This document shows positions 16,601 to 24,282 of a stretch of DNA of 24,282 bases, piece by piece (position 1 is the stretch's first letter; each line of letters opens with the position of its first letter). The position numbers and the translations under genes are program-made. The DNA is taken from positions 1 to 24,282 of the IMG/VR virus record IMGVR_UViG_3300006916_000373. One strand, 5' to 3'. This stretch comes from a virus. The notes beneath the pieces were generated by a model. The model saw only the letters and a list, made by a program, of their open reading frames with translations, had not been told where the DNA came from and made no database searches.

Positions 16601-19600
16601 ATAAAGGATTACGATGGTCCTAGTCTAAAAATGAAAGTAGAGGACTTTAGAATTAACTTTGGAGTGTATGGCGATAAACATTCAGCAGAGCCCACTACTA
16701 TAAAAAAACAAATGCATTCTTTCTTTGATAGCTTGACCATGAGCAAAGAAGGCTATCAAGAATTCATGGATGCTATTCACCACCAAACTGTTCATGGTTC
16801 TGATATTGCAAACAACTATATAAAATCCCTTAAAGAAAACCCTGATGCATTACCACCTCAAGGTTTTAAAGTATCAGAATTAAGCGATAAAGACTTTATT
16901 CGAGTTATTAATAACCCAAATCACAAACTGCACGAATCTTTGAATAAGGATATCTTTAAAAAGATTAAAAAACTAGAAAAAGCAGAAGAATTTGAAGGTG
17001 CTGTGTATGAAGAGTTAAAAGAATATGCTAATAATTTTGAACGATGGTATCGAGCTACTGGTTATAATCCTGTATCTGCCATCATAAACAACAGTTTATA
17101 CGAGAAGTCTGTTCATATTTATCGTATGAATAAATTCACAAATCCAGAATGGAAAAACTCAGGAAGTGGCTGGGTGGCTGGTGTAGACCCAGTAATGGAA
17201 TCCTTAACTGGGGGTATTAAAAAGAATACAAGCTATGATTTTTTTGAAGATGGCAAATTGGTCAAAAGAAAAGTTGGTCATTTTAAAGTGGGACATAGCC
17301 ACAGAAAAATGAAGGTAAAATGGATAGGAAAAGACAAAGAAATAGAACTAGAAAAAGCTTGGGAGGAATTTAAGGCTGAAAAAGAGCCTTTATTAAAAGC
17401 TAGAATGAGAAATAAGCTAATGTTTGCGGTTATGAGGGTACCAGCAAACGCTATTTCAGGCACAAGAGGCTTATTGTTTGATGGATTTGCTAGGTCAGAT
17501 GTTGATTTAGCCAATTGGGGCGTTTATATGAGGGGCAGAGACCACTTTTATATTGACGGTGCAGACGTAGATGGTGATAAAGTGTTCTTTTATCAGGGTT
17601 TGCCTGAAAAATATATGCAAGATTTGGTCAAAAACGACAGTTTTTTAGAAAGAGTTAAGGGTGATAAGAGCATTTTCTTTGAAAATAAAGCAGAAAAGAT
17701 GGACAAGCTCTTTAAAAGTGAAGTTTCTAAAGCAGATTTAGACTATGTAAAAAACAATCCATTGGGTCAATGGTCTCCTGGTGCTTTACGCAAAACAGGA
17801 ATGAGTGCGTATGAAGGTAAAAAAGGATTAGAACAAATTGTTAATGCAAAATCGTTTTTGCAAAATGTTTTAGCAGATATAATTACCAATAAAAAAGGCA
17901 ATCTAAATGTTGATATTTATAAAAAGAATAGAGAAGGACAAACAAAATGGGTAGGTACCCTTGTAGGAAAGACTAGTGAAAAGCAACTATATAAAGAAGA
18001 TGGATATTATGTAGTAGGTACAGAAGCACATAGTAGAACTGCTGATAGTGCAAATTATTGGAATATGGCTAACCCTCAAGAATTAATACAAATTGTAACT
18101 AATTCTGCTTTTGAAAAACTTACTTTTATTCCAAGTAATAAAAAAGCTAAACCAAGGAAAGGTACATTACAGGATATTAAAAATTCTTTAGAGTATAAAC
18201 ATCTACATGAGTTAAACAGAAAGTTGTATGGTTATGATTATGCAAACAATAGAGCGTTTACTATTTCAGAGATACAAGACGCTGTAAGACCTTTTACTGG
18301 AGCCCCAAAGACAATGAGTGCTATCGTAGATATTGCCCATAAAGTAAGTCAAAATGAAATGAACATTGACCCTCTACGTCATTTTAATTACGAGACGTAC
18401 AGGGAATCCATAAGGTTATTAAGCAGGGAGTTACTAAGGGACAAGAACGTTTTAAACTACATTACTAGAAAGAACCTAAGAGTAATGCCATTGTATTATA
18501 GTATTGACTATAAGGCAGTATATGGTGCCATGAAAAAGTATCCTGATTTTATAACAAAGAGTGGTAAAAAACTTGGTCAGGTCCCTGAAAAAGGAGGAAG
18601 GAAAGAAGATAAAGAGCCCTATAGAGATTTTTTATGGGAAGCTTTAGAGTCTCCTAATAGCGAAGGATTAACACCTTTAGAAGTAAGGCTGGGCGATACT
18701 GGAAAAAAGATTCAAAGAACTTTTAATAATATGTTCAGTAATAAAAGATGGGAACCAGGTCAAAACCCTAAACCTATTATGCGTTATAGCTCAAGAGTTG
18801 AAAAAGAATACAAGATAAACGACTCTTACGATGTTTGGAGTGCTTTACAGCTTAATATGAAAGGCAAGGCATTAGATAGGGCATTAAAAGGAGCAGGGCA
18901 TACTGTAGAAAAAGGTCAAATTCCTTATGAACGCATCAATGAGATTGCCAATCGTATTGTTAATGGCGAGCAAATAACTGGTAATAATATTGAGATTCTT
19001 GAAAATGAGAAATGGTCCAAGCAAATACAAAAAGCAGTAGACGATATCCAAGCTGGAAAGCAACCAAAGACTCAATCTGAAAGTAAGTTCTTAGTATTAA
19101 GGGATATTATAGCAAGACAAGCAGAAGCAATAAAGATACAGTTTAACCATACTTTTAGAAACGAGAATCAACGTGTGTTTGAAAACGAACAGGAAGCAAA
19201 CAATCTTATTAGAAAAGACGTAGTTGAAATCAGTAAGATTGCAAAAGAACTAAAAATCAAACCAGAGGTAGCGGTTGATTATTACTATAATTTCCTTTTA
19301 TCAAGTTTACGTCCTCAACCTGTTCGATTAGAGGGACTAATAAGAAATTTAAATGGAAGAATAGCCACTGCTGAAAAAAGAGGCGAGCTTGATAAGGTAG
19401 AAATATTAAAAGCTGAAAAAGAGCGAACAAGGGCTCAATACGAAAATACCAGCACACCTAGATTTATTTGGTCAATGGATGCGATACCTGACCGTGTCAA
19501 AGCTCAGTTTATGAAAGGGTATGCTGATACTTTTGATTTATTAAATACTGTTAGCCCTGAGAAGGCTGGAAAAGAAGTTACTGATTATCTATCAAAATCA

Positions 19601-22600
19601 AAAAAAGATACCAAGCTAGGAGAAATAGATAGCAATATTGACGGAGAAAGAATAGCTGAAGTAGAAATTGACAGGTTGTTTAAACCCACAGAAGTAGGTG
19701 GTGTTGAAGTAGCAAAAGAAACAAAAGGCAAAGCACAAAACATACCCAATGATATTCCTCAAGTATTAAGGAGCATTACGCAAAGCTTAAAGACCTTACC
19801 TGATGGTGCAATTCTTCGATTTGAGGACCTGTATACTTACATGAAAGCACAACAAGGAGATGGACCAACTAGTATTAAAATGGCAACATGGGATGATATA
19901 AGAAACTTTAACAGGTTTTTAAAAGATATAGTTAACTCTACCAATCAGACAGGCAAAGTAAAAAAACTATACAACTTCTTATTTCCAGATACAGTAGGAA
20001 AAAAACAAGCTGGTCACGACCTTGATTTGTTGTTTAAAATGAAAACACCTATACGCAATGCCAAAGACTTTGGTCTTGCAACCATTAAAGTGCCTTTGTC
20101 CTCTATGTCCTTTCTTCAGAAGGTTGGAGGTCAAATGAGAGAGCTAGAAGATTCAATTAAAAATGGCATGGTAGAGTCTTTATTTACAGGAGTCTCTGTT
20201 AAAGCTGAATTAGAAGCTATACCAAATGGCATTCAATCCTTTACTGACTTGTTTATGTTTGCTCAAAAGAGTATGAACCGTGAAAGAGCGTGGAAAACAG
20301 AAGACGTTGCTTTTTACGAACAGGAATGGGCAAATACATTGAAACTCTGGGAAAGTAAATACGAAGGAAAAACATTTAAAATAACTAGAAATGGGAAAGT
20401 AATAGAAAGAACATCAGAAGAACTGATAAAAGACATTCAAGAACAGCAAGGAAGATTTTTAAAAAACTTTTATGAAAGCTATTTAGGTGCTGGAGTCATT
20501 GATGCAGAAGGTGAATTCCAAAGAGTTGATTGGAAGCGTATTGATGAGAAAATGGAATGGGCTGGTAACGGTTTATTTATACATGACTTTATACGATACG
20601 ATAAAAATGGAAGATTTGATATAGAAAACTTTCAAAAAAAGGTTATGGACAACGTAGAAACCTTTGGTGTAAATGCCCTAAATAAAATGCTAGGCAATCG
20701 CAACAACCCTATGAGTACTGAATTATTAAACAGAGTACAGCATGAAATAGCGATGGAGGAACACTTACTTAGTAAAAAAATAAAAAGAAATTCAGATGAA
20801 GCAAAAAATGCTAGGGTTGCTTGGAGAAAGGCAAATGAATTCTTTGGCATAGGTAGAGTAGGAAGTGAAGGTAAGGATGGATTTGTTACAGAGTATTTCC
20901 CCCAAATGAATCACGATACTAAAAAATTAAAACCTTGGGTACAAGAACAGCAGTTAAAGTTAAAAGCCAAATTAGAAAACTATGTAAATGACCTAACTCA
21001 AGGTGGTAAGACCGTTAAAGAAGACTCCGTTTATAAAATACCTAAGCGTTACCAATTCAAAGAACTAGAATTGCAAGCATTAACAGGTAGAATGCCTAAA
21101 GAAAAACAAAAGGAAATCTGGGGGGTTTATGGAGCAAACAACATAAAGCAAACCCTTATAGACCTAAAACTTGCAAGTCAAAATGCTGACTATCAATTGT
21201 ATCTTGGGCAAAGAGTAGAAAGTGCTAATGGGCAATCTGATTACCTTGTAAACTTTTTAAACGCTGAATTCCGTAAGGGAAAAGAACAGTGGAAAGATAT
21301 TAACGCTGAATATAGACCAGGTACAGGACAACAAAGAGGCGATACTCACGTTCCTCACTTTAGTTATGGCTTTGAAGTACTAGAGGCTTACACAAACCAA
21401 TGGGTAAGCTCTTTATTTAAGAATATGAATGCTTTGACATTCCGTAAGGTCATTAATAATTACGAACAGAATAATGTTTTTGTTAAAGAGAACCCAGAAA
21501 TGGGCGATATGTGGGTTAACGAAATGAGAAAGTATGCTAGTAGCTTAATGGGAAAACCCAATGCATTGCCTACAAAGTATACTGGACTGACCATAGTAGA
21601 AAGAGCAAAATTAAAACAAAGAATAAAAGAATCCCCTGAAGGCATACAAAAAGAATGGGATAAAAGAAAAATAGAAAGAGACGATAAAATAAAAAAACAG
21701 TATGGCACTAGAACGTCTTTGTTTAATCCATTGCAAAATTTAGAATACAGAATGTCTGACCAGAATATGGTGGAATACTTAGATGCTAAATCACAGCAAT
21801 TAAACAAATGGGCTATACCAGGAATTAGTAAGAAGTTTCATGGAACACCTAAGGCTCCAAAGTTATTTGGAATGGATTTACCTACTTCTGAGAAAGCAAG
21901 ACATCAAGTCTTATACCAGATATTAAATAACATAGGTGCTTATGAATCAAAATTGTCTCTTATATCTCTACTTGCTCATCCTAAAACATACTTAGGTAAC
22001 GTAGTAGGTGGTAGCTCAAACACTATTACGAATATGGGTTTTAGCAAATTTAAAAGGGCTAGAGATGTTAAATGGCTGGTCAATAACGTATTTGCAGGAG
22101 CAAAATTAAAAGATGGGACTCCAATTACAGATAGGAATACCATACATAGATGGGTAGCTGAGATAGGTGCATTAGAATCTTTTTACATTAACGAAGCAAT
22201 GATGGATAAAAGATTGGACATTAAAAAACTAAAGCCTTTCTTTAAGGAAGTTTTTTCTAAAAGAGACATTACTGATGCTACTGTAATGGACTTAGCTAAG
22301 AAATACCAAGTAACAGATTCTATCCTATCTGCTGGTGGTTGGTTTATGAGAGCATCAGAAAGAACTCTACGTACAGACGCTTTTATTGCTCATTACTTAA
22401 ATGCAAGAGAAGCATTGGGGCAAATAATACCTAATATGCCCTTTGACCATCCTTATTTAACAGGAATGGCATTAAAGGGAGTAGAAGCTACTCAGTTTTT
22501 ATATCACAACGTAAATAGACCTGCTGTTGCTAGGTCTACAATGGGTAAAGTGTTTACAAGGTTTCAACCTTTTATGTGGAATTCTATTCGTTTTAGAAGA

Positions 22601-23083
22601 GATATTTACAAACAAGCAAAGATTTATGGATTCAATGATAAGAAATCTATCGACAGGTTAAAAAGATTAGCCATAATGGATTTATCTACTTTTGCTTTAG
22701 CCCAAGTATTTGTTGGTTCTTTATTTGATAGCATTCTTCCACCGCCTTTATCTTATGTACAAGATACTGCTGATTGGCTATTTGGAGATAAAAAAGCAAG
22801 AGAAAGAGCGTTCTTTAGTGCTTATCCTTCTCCAATACTTGCACCATTACAAGTAGCAACTGCTCCTATACATAGATACTGGATGCCACTTATGACTGCT
22901 CTTATAAATGGAGAGTGGGAACGATGGGCAAACTACTATACTTGGACAATGTTACCATTTGGAAGATTGGCACGAAGTACAATCATGACTCTAGAAAGAC
23001 CAGAAATGACTGCTGAATTTATGTTTGGTATCCCTGTCCATAAATTTGGAACTATGATAAGGAAAGATAACGATGGGACCTAA
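13601..23083 (+). CDS. Giant internal virion protein, candidate two-barrel virion RNA polymerase, 3160 aa
   Basis: One uninterrupted frame starts at ATG 13601, overlapping the upstream stop (ATGA). Residues 55-310 carry Gly-rich hydrophobic segments (about 86-120, SIAHSVGHLLGFAFPMAGSL; 213-240; 276-310), likely for membrane passage. Residues 320-560 are charged helices. At 905-1060 lie DGWLVMHSD (D908), GFKGTDMSHMKP (K928, K936) and GVYGDKH (K1026). At 1279-1326 lie R-x-P and DGADVDGDKVFFY, with DVDGD at 1322-1326. This D-x-D-G-D loop matches the catalytic signature of the second double-psi barrel in two-barrel RNA polymerases, and the upstream lysines could form the first barrel. The C-terminal half is helical, with LLAHPKTYLGNVVGG near 2790 and a hydrophobic stretch at about 3024-3060. 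A giant ejected protein is likely; polymerase activity is an inference from motifs. Confidence 0.8.
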   Translation: MTPYETRVKLRAYRFNNSRFSPEEASELERYAKLYGVPFGKKGTELPQNAPQSNVLSQFSSGFTEGFLGPIAMGGWSEDPQDEFQSIAHSVGHLLGFAFPMAGSLVSFGGSGIARLGLMGTGKVARGFQSAGKTVGSVGQAMKKGKSVPLFVGDKAVDATKKIMANAGFEAGKYLKAGEAVTHKAKLIDMAFQAQHLSVASAVSGMWNGQDDEVDNLIFGAVAGGFFGGLGNFVRIGNMVQHPNKVVSDAGKRSLWQHSKEFSNTLWDNRGQILRGALGSAFQGGMATAQGAPTATQIYEYGLGAFFGYGAHGVVEKKSTEFFNRYNEKKEDGILKRDFTEMRDMLNSEAYKELPLESQQLVKEKYSQHIGDIWDRMENSKLDRNDPDSVASVVLAEKIVEPYNEALNKKAEDFGKKVENLEPHEIAEVKAELLDMVPRSYRKQQEMNIIAEGVMRQIRDPKIEPEGKVKEIADKLTPEELAQVKEGYIDPLEKRIKEHFEELPKEKIEVTSQDILKAEEVILSDQPEVIVEPVIKRFLNQLQKESDIYDGNEVLEHAVKTYNELIPKTEGGKKDTRFIPVRGMVKEYIQIVQDKFPGIRVTPEMQNSLTQMFTRLSQGILRPIVSFNKTKKKTSSIWGFNALKKKVVGYEPRSADEKMHEKLWGDEVTVREFAEIVDKKGNTYVTLKPYERVWNSKTRQFEMVMSKEDWLNVTKGLNKKNQYLKIPKKDGGVERIYEYHPETQNFELKTIINEVVKKSNSKLITKNLLNKYIEKDYKVWLETMGYDPVKDKAIIENKGLRNLYNKAFKSNYLYEKNWNFKSAIARVKREALLSSKSFYEQDSKFFKDITKGTGEINIIAIEAEKNLLSRAGEIGKKWLNVEGKQPETFWTVDKNGKLVKQAWESKIDGWLVMHSDLYKRFMEANGFKGTDMSHMKPAVAVTMPDGSLFLVKGGVHPGAKAYNDAMPSKNSMIVVTSAIKAMPEGTKVYRGQAKKNGKYEIKDYDGPSLKMKVEDFRINFGVYGDKHSAEPTTIKKQMHSFFDSLTMSKEGYQEFMDAIHHQTVHGSDIANNYIKSLKENPDALPPQGFKVSELSDKDFIRVINNPNHKLHESLNKDIFKKIKKLEKAEEFEGAVYEELKEYANNFERWYRATGYNPVSAIINNSLYEKSVHIYRMNKFTNPEWKNSGSGWVAGVDPVMESLTGGIKKNTSYDFFEDGKLVKRKVGHFKVGHSHRKMKVKWIGKDKEIELEKAWEEFKAEKEPLLKARMRNKLMFAVMRVPANAISGTRGLLFDGFARSDVDLANWGVYMRGRDHFYIDGADVDGDKVFFYQGLPEKYMQDLVKNDSFLERVKGDKSIFFENKAEKMDKLFKSEVSKADLDYVKNNPLGQWSPGALRKTGMSAYEGKKGLEQIVNAKSFLQNVLADIITNKKGNLNVDIYKKNREGQTKWVGTLVGKTSEKQLYKEDGYYVVGTEAHSRTADSANYWNMANPQELIQIVTNSAFEKLTFIPSNKKAKPRKGTLQDIKNSLEYKHLHELNRKLYGYDYANNRAFTISEIQDAVRPFTGAPKTMSAIVDIAHKVSQNEMNIDPLRHFNYETYRESIRLLSRELLRDKNVLNYITRKNLRVMPLYYSIDYKAVYGAMKKYPDFITKSGKKLGQVPEKGGRKEDKEPYRDFLWEALESPNSEGLTPLEVRLGDTGKKIQRTFNNMFSNKRWEPGQNPKPIMRYSSRVEKEYKINDSYDVWSALQLNMKGKALDRALKGAGHTVEKGQIPYERINEIANRIVNGEQITGNNIEILENEKWSKQIQKAVDDIQAGKQPKTQSESKFLVLRDIIARQAEAIKIQFNHTFRNENQRVFENEQEANNLIRKDVVEISKIAKELKIKPEVAVDYYYNFLLSSLRPQPVRLEGLIRNLNGRIATAEKRGELDKVEILKAEKERTRAQYENTSTPRFIWSMDAIPDRVKAQFMKGYADTFDLLNTVSPEKAGKEVTDYLSKSKKDTKLGEIDSNIDGERIAEVEIDRLFKPTEVGGVEVAKETKGKAQNIPNDIPQVLRSITQSLKTLPDGAILRFEDLYTYMKAQQGDGPTSIKMATWDDIRNFNRFLKDIVNSTNQTGKVKKLYNFLFPDTVGKKQAGHDLDLLFKMKTPIRNAKDFGLATIKVPLSSMSFLQKVGGQMRELEDSIKNGMVESLFTGVSVKAELEAIPNGIQSFTDLFMFAQKSMNRERAWKTEDVAFYEQEWANTLKLWESKYEGKTFKITRNGKVIERTSEELIKDIQEQQGRFLKNFYESYLGAGVIDAEGEFQRVDWKRIDEKMEWAGNGLFIHDFIRYDKNGRFDIENFQKKVMDNVETFGVNALNKMLGNRNNPMSTELLNRVQHEIAMEEHLLSKKIKRNSDEAKNARVAWRKANEFFGIGRVGSEGKDGFVTEYFPQMNHDTKKLKPWVQEQQLKLKAKLENYVNDLTQGGKTVKEDSVYKIPKRYQFKELELQALTGRMPKEKQKEIWGVYGANNIKQTLIDLKLASQNADYQLYLGQRVESANGQSDYLVNFLNAEFRKGKEQWKDINAEYRPGTGQQRGDTHVPHFSYGFEVLEAYTNQWVSSLFKNMNALTFRKVINNYEQNNVFVKENPEMGDMWVNEMRKYASSLMGKPNALPTKYTGLTIVERAKLKQRIKESPEGIQKEWDKRKIERDDKIKKQYGTRTSLFNPLQNLEYRMSDQNMVEYLDAKSQQLNKWAIPGISKKFHGTPKAPKLFGMDLPTSEKARHQVLYQILNNIGAYESKLSLISLLAHPKTYLGNVVGGSSNTITNMGFSKFKRARDVKWLVNNVFAGAKLKDGTPITDRNTIHRWVAEIGALESFYINEAMMDKRLDIKKLKPFFKEVFSKRDITDATVMDLAKKYQVTDSILSAGGWFMRASERTLRTDAFIAHYLNAREALGQIIPNMPFDHPYLTGMALKGVEATQFLYHNVNRPAVARSTMGKVFTRFQPFMWNSIRFRRDIYKQAKIYGFNDKKSIDRLKRLAIMDLSTFALAQVFVGSLFDSILPPPLSYVQDTADWLFGDKKARERAFFSAYPSPILAPLQVATAPIHRYWMPLMTALINGEWERWANYYTWTMLPFGRLARSTIMTLERPEMTAEFMFGIPVHKFGTMIRKDNDGT
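16310..17620 (+). other. Candidate RNA polymerase catalytic core (two double-psi barrels)
   Basis: This part of the giant gene encodes about residues 904-1340. Seen: IDGWLVMHSDLYKRF, GFKGTDMSHMKP, FGVYGDKHSAEP, then MRVPANAISGTRG and YIDGADVDGDKVFFYQG. Known: in beta/beta', QDE-1, YonO and crAss-like gp66 polymerases, barrel one supplies lysines and barrel two supplies the Asp triad D-x-D-G-D that binds magnesium, in that order along a single-chain enzyme. Inferred: D1322, D1324 and D1326 are the triad. An EF-hand- or dockerin-like calcium loop is the main alternative, but the preceding R-x-P and the following V-F-F-Y strand favour the barrel. Confidence 0.55.
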
Positions 23084-24282
23084 AGAGCAAAAATATTATA
23101 GAGATTTACTTGAAAGCTTAGGCATAAAATTCAAATCTAAAGGAGTGCGTCTTGCAGGACCAAAGTATTATGGCGTAGAAGATTCAGAAATGACCTCTCC
23201 TTTAAGTAATAAAGAGTTTAAAAGAAGAAATTTTGCAGTAACTGAAGAAGGTAAAATTATACAAGCTGGAAATCCTGCATTAATTCCCACAGAAGTATAT
23301 CCTTCTCCTAGTGGTGCGGTAGCAAGCATTGCTACAGATGCTTTGGCTATGAAAAATCCAGCACTTGGATTAATAGGTGGGGCATTACTAGGTAGGTCTC
23401 CAAAAAAGACGATACCAGCAGAGAATGCCTCATTGGCATACGCCCCAAGCAACAAAACATATGATTATTATAACAACGTTTCTGTGACACCTAAAAGCAT
23501 AGACATCCCCAGACATACAGTAGCTTCAAGCACCCCACGTGATTTTGACCTATTTAAAGGGACAATAAAAGATACTAAGAAAAGATTAACTTTAACTCCT
23601 GAGCAATTAACGTCAAAAAAAGCTTTAGACGATGCAAAAATAAAAGCTCGTAATTTAGGAGAGTATAACAAACAGGTTGTTTATAATCCGCATACTAAGC
23701 TTCCTGAGGTTATTGACAATAGTGAATTTTTAAAACGCCTAGAAAGACAAGGTGATGACTACCCTTGGTTTGTAGATGAATTAGGTGATAACATTCCAAT
23801 GGACTGGAACTTAGACCAAATAAGAGGAATGGGTGGCTTTAGAAACGTAGTAGATAAAAATGCTGTGAACCAATTGCAATACCTTTCCCAAAGAGGATTA
23901 ATGCATGACATAGACCTTGGCACTCCCAGTGGATTTAAAGGAGAGCATTATTCTGATGCAATGCAAATAAAATACGATAACCCAGGTGAGGCAATAGAAG
24001 GCATTCAAAGAATTGCAAGGGATAACCCAGATAGGCATTATAAAGTAGGACAAACAGGTGGAGGGCTTAGAGTCTGGGACGTAACAAGGTATCCTATTAA
24101 AACACATGGAACAAGGGCAGTACCAGAAAGATTAAAAGACATGAAAGCAATGGGAAATGATGATTTTTATACAAATATGACCATTGGCAATAACATTGAA
24201 AGGATAAGGCAACAGTATAGAGACTTTGGTTTACCTGTTCCATCACAGGCTGAAATAAGAAAACACGGAATTCAGAATGATG
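23073..24282 (+). CDS. Large hypothetical phage protein downstream of the giant (3' partial)
   Basis: ATG 23073 lies inside the last 11 bases of the giant gene, with AAGGA upstream, and opens a frame of 403 codons that has not stopped at the window end. The protein starts MGPKEQKYYRDLLESLGIKF. Residues 84-107 (VASIATDALAMKNPALGLIG) are a weakly hydrophobic Gly/Ala stretch. The rest is polar and mixed alpha/beta, with FVDELGDNIPMDWNLDQIRG, YLSQRGLMHDIDLGTPSG and VGQTGGGLRVWDVTRYP. I recognise no family or catalytic motif. Coupling to the giant gene and the early Gly/Ala segment suggest another internal or ejected protein. Minus-strand frames across this DNA look like chance shadows. Confidence 0.75.
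   Translation, partial: MGPKEQKYYRDLLESLGIKFKSKGVRLAGPKYYGVEDSEMTSPLSNKEFKRRNFAVTEEGKIIQAGNPALIPTEVYPSPSGAVASIATDALAMKNPALGLIGGALLGRSPKKTIPAENASLAYAPSNKTYDYYNNVSVTPKSIDIPRHTVASSTPRDFDLFKGTIKDTKKRLTLTPEQLTSKKALDDAKIKARNLGEYNKQVVYNPHTKLPEVIDNSEFLKRLERQGDDYPWFVDELGDNIPMDWNLDQIRGMGGFRNVVDKNAVNQLQYLSQRGLMHDIDLGTPSGFKGEHYSDAMQIKYDNPGEAIEGIQRIARDNPDRHYKVGQTGGGLRVWDVTRYPIKTHGTRAVPERLKDMKAMGNDDFYTNMTIGNNIERIRQQYRDFGLPVPSQAEIRKHGIQND

Noticed and set aside
17555-17580. EF-hand or dockerin calcium loop reading of DGADVDGDK
   Set aside because: The Asp/Gly pattern partly fits a calcium loop, but there is no paired second loop nearby, and the R-x-P upstream plus V-F-F-Y downstream fit the polymerase barrel better. 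Kept as the main alternative.
23168-24107. Three minus-strand frames of 67-95 codons near the right end
   Set aside because: They lie opposite a continuous 403-codon + strand frame coupled to the giant gene and have no ribosome sites or motifs.

Overview
This 24.3 kb window is a low-G+C stretch of a tailed bacteriophage genome, from the late virion-structure and lysis region. Every gene I can support lies on the + strand. Neighbouring genes overlap by a few bases (TAATG, TAGTG, ATGA) or sit 0-22 bases apart. No intergenic stretch reaches 300 bases, and I see no tRNA, integrase, transposon or CRISPR. Tail-fibre repeats, an M15 endolysin with small membrane proteins, and giant internal virion proteins suggest a lytic, probably marine, short-tailed (podovirus-like) phage. 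That lifestyle and habitat assignment is inference. Several starts have good Shine-Dalgarno sites, which argues mildly against a Bacteroidetes host.

Layout: (1) 1-5000, tail-fibre region: the end of one fibre gene, two tiny genes, a 1209-residue fibre with repeated VGIGT modules, and two small accessory genes. (2) 4969-6633, probable lysis cassette: a small ORF of uncertain frame, three small proteins each with one membrane helix plus coiled coil, a 58-residue protein and an M15 peptidase. (3) 6644-7405, a calcineurin-like metallophosphoesterase. (4) 7398-11590, a 1250-residue tail/portal-proximal structural protein and a small beta-rich partner. (5) 11592-24282, a probable ejection-protein block: a Gly/Ala-rich membrane-active protein, two small helical proteins, a 3160-residue giant, and a further large protein cut by the window end.

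The main find is the giant protein at 13601-23083. Around residues 1279-1326 it carries R-x-P followed by a D-x-D-G-D signature (DVDGD), as in the second double-psi beta-barrel of two-barrel RNA polymerases (cellular beta', QDE-1, YonO, and gp66 of crAss-like phage phi14:2). About 300-400 residues upstream, in the expected order, are DG...GFKG...KP and GDK segments that could be the lysine-bearing first barrel. With hydrophobic segments near both ends and small internal-type genes upstream, this looks like a virion-packaged RNA polymerase ejected with the DNA. The assignment rests on short motifs read by eye and needs profile and structure tests.
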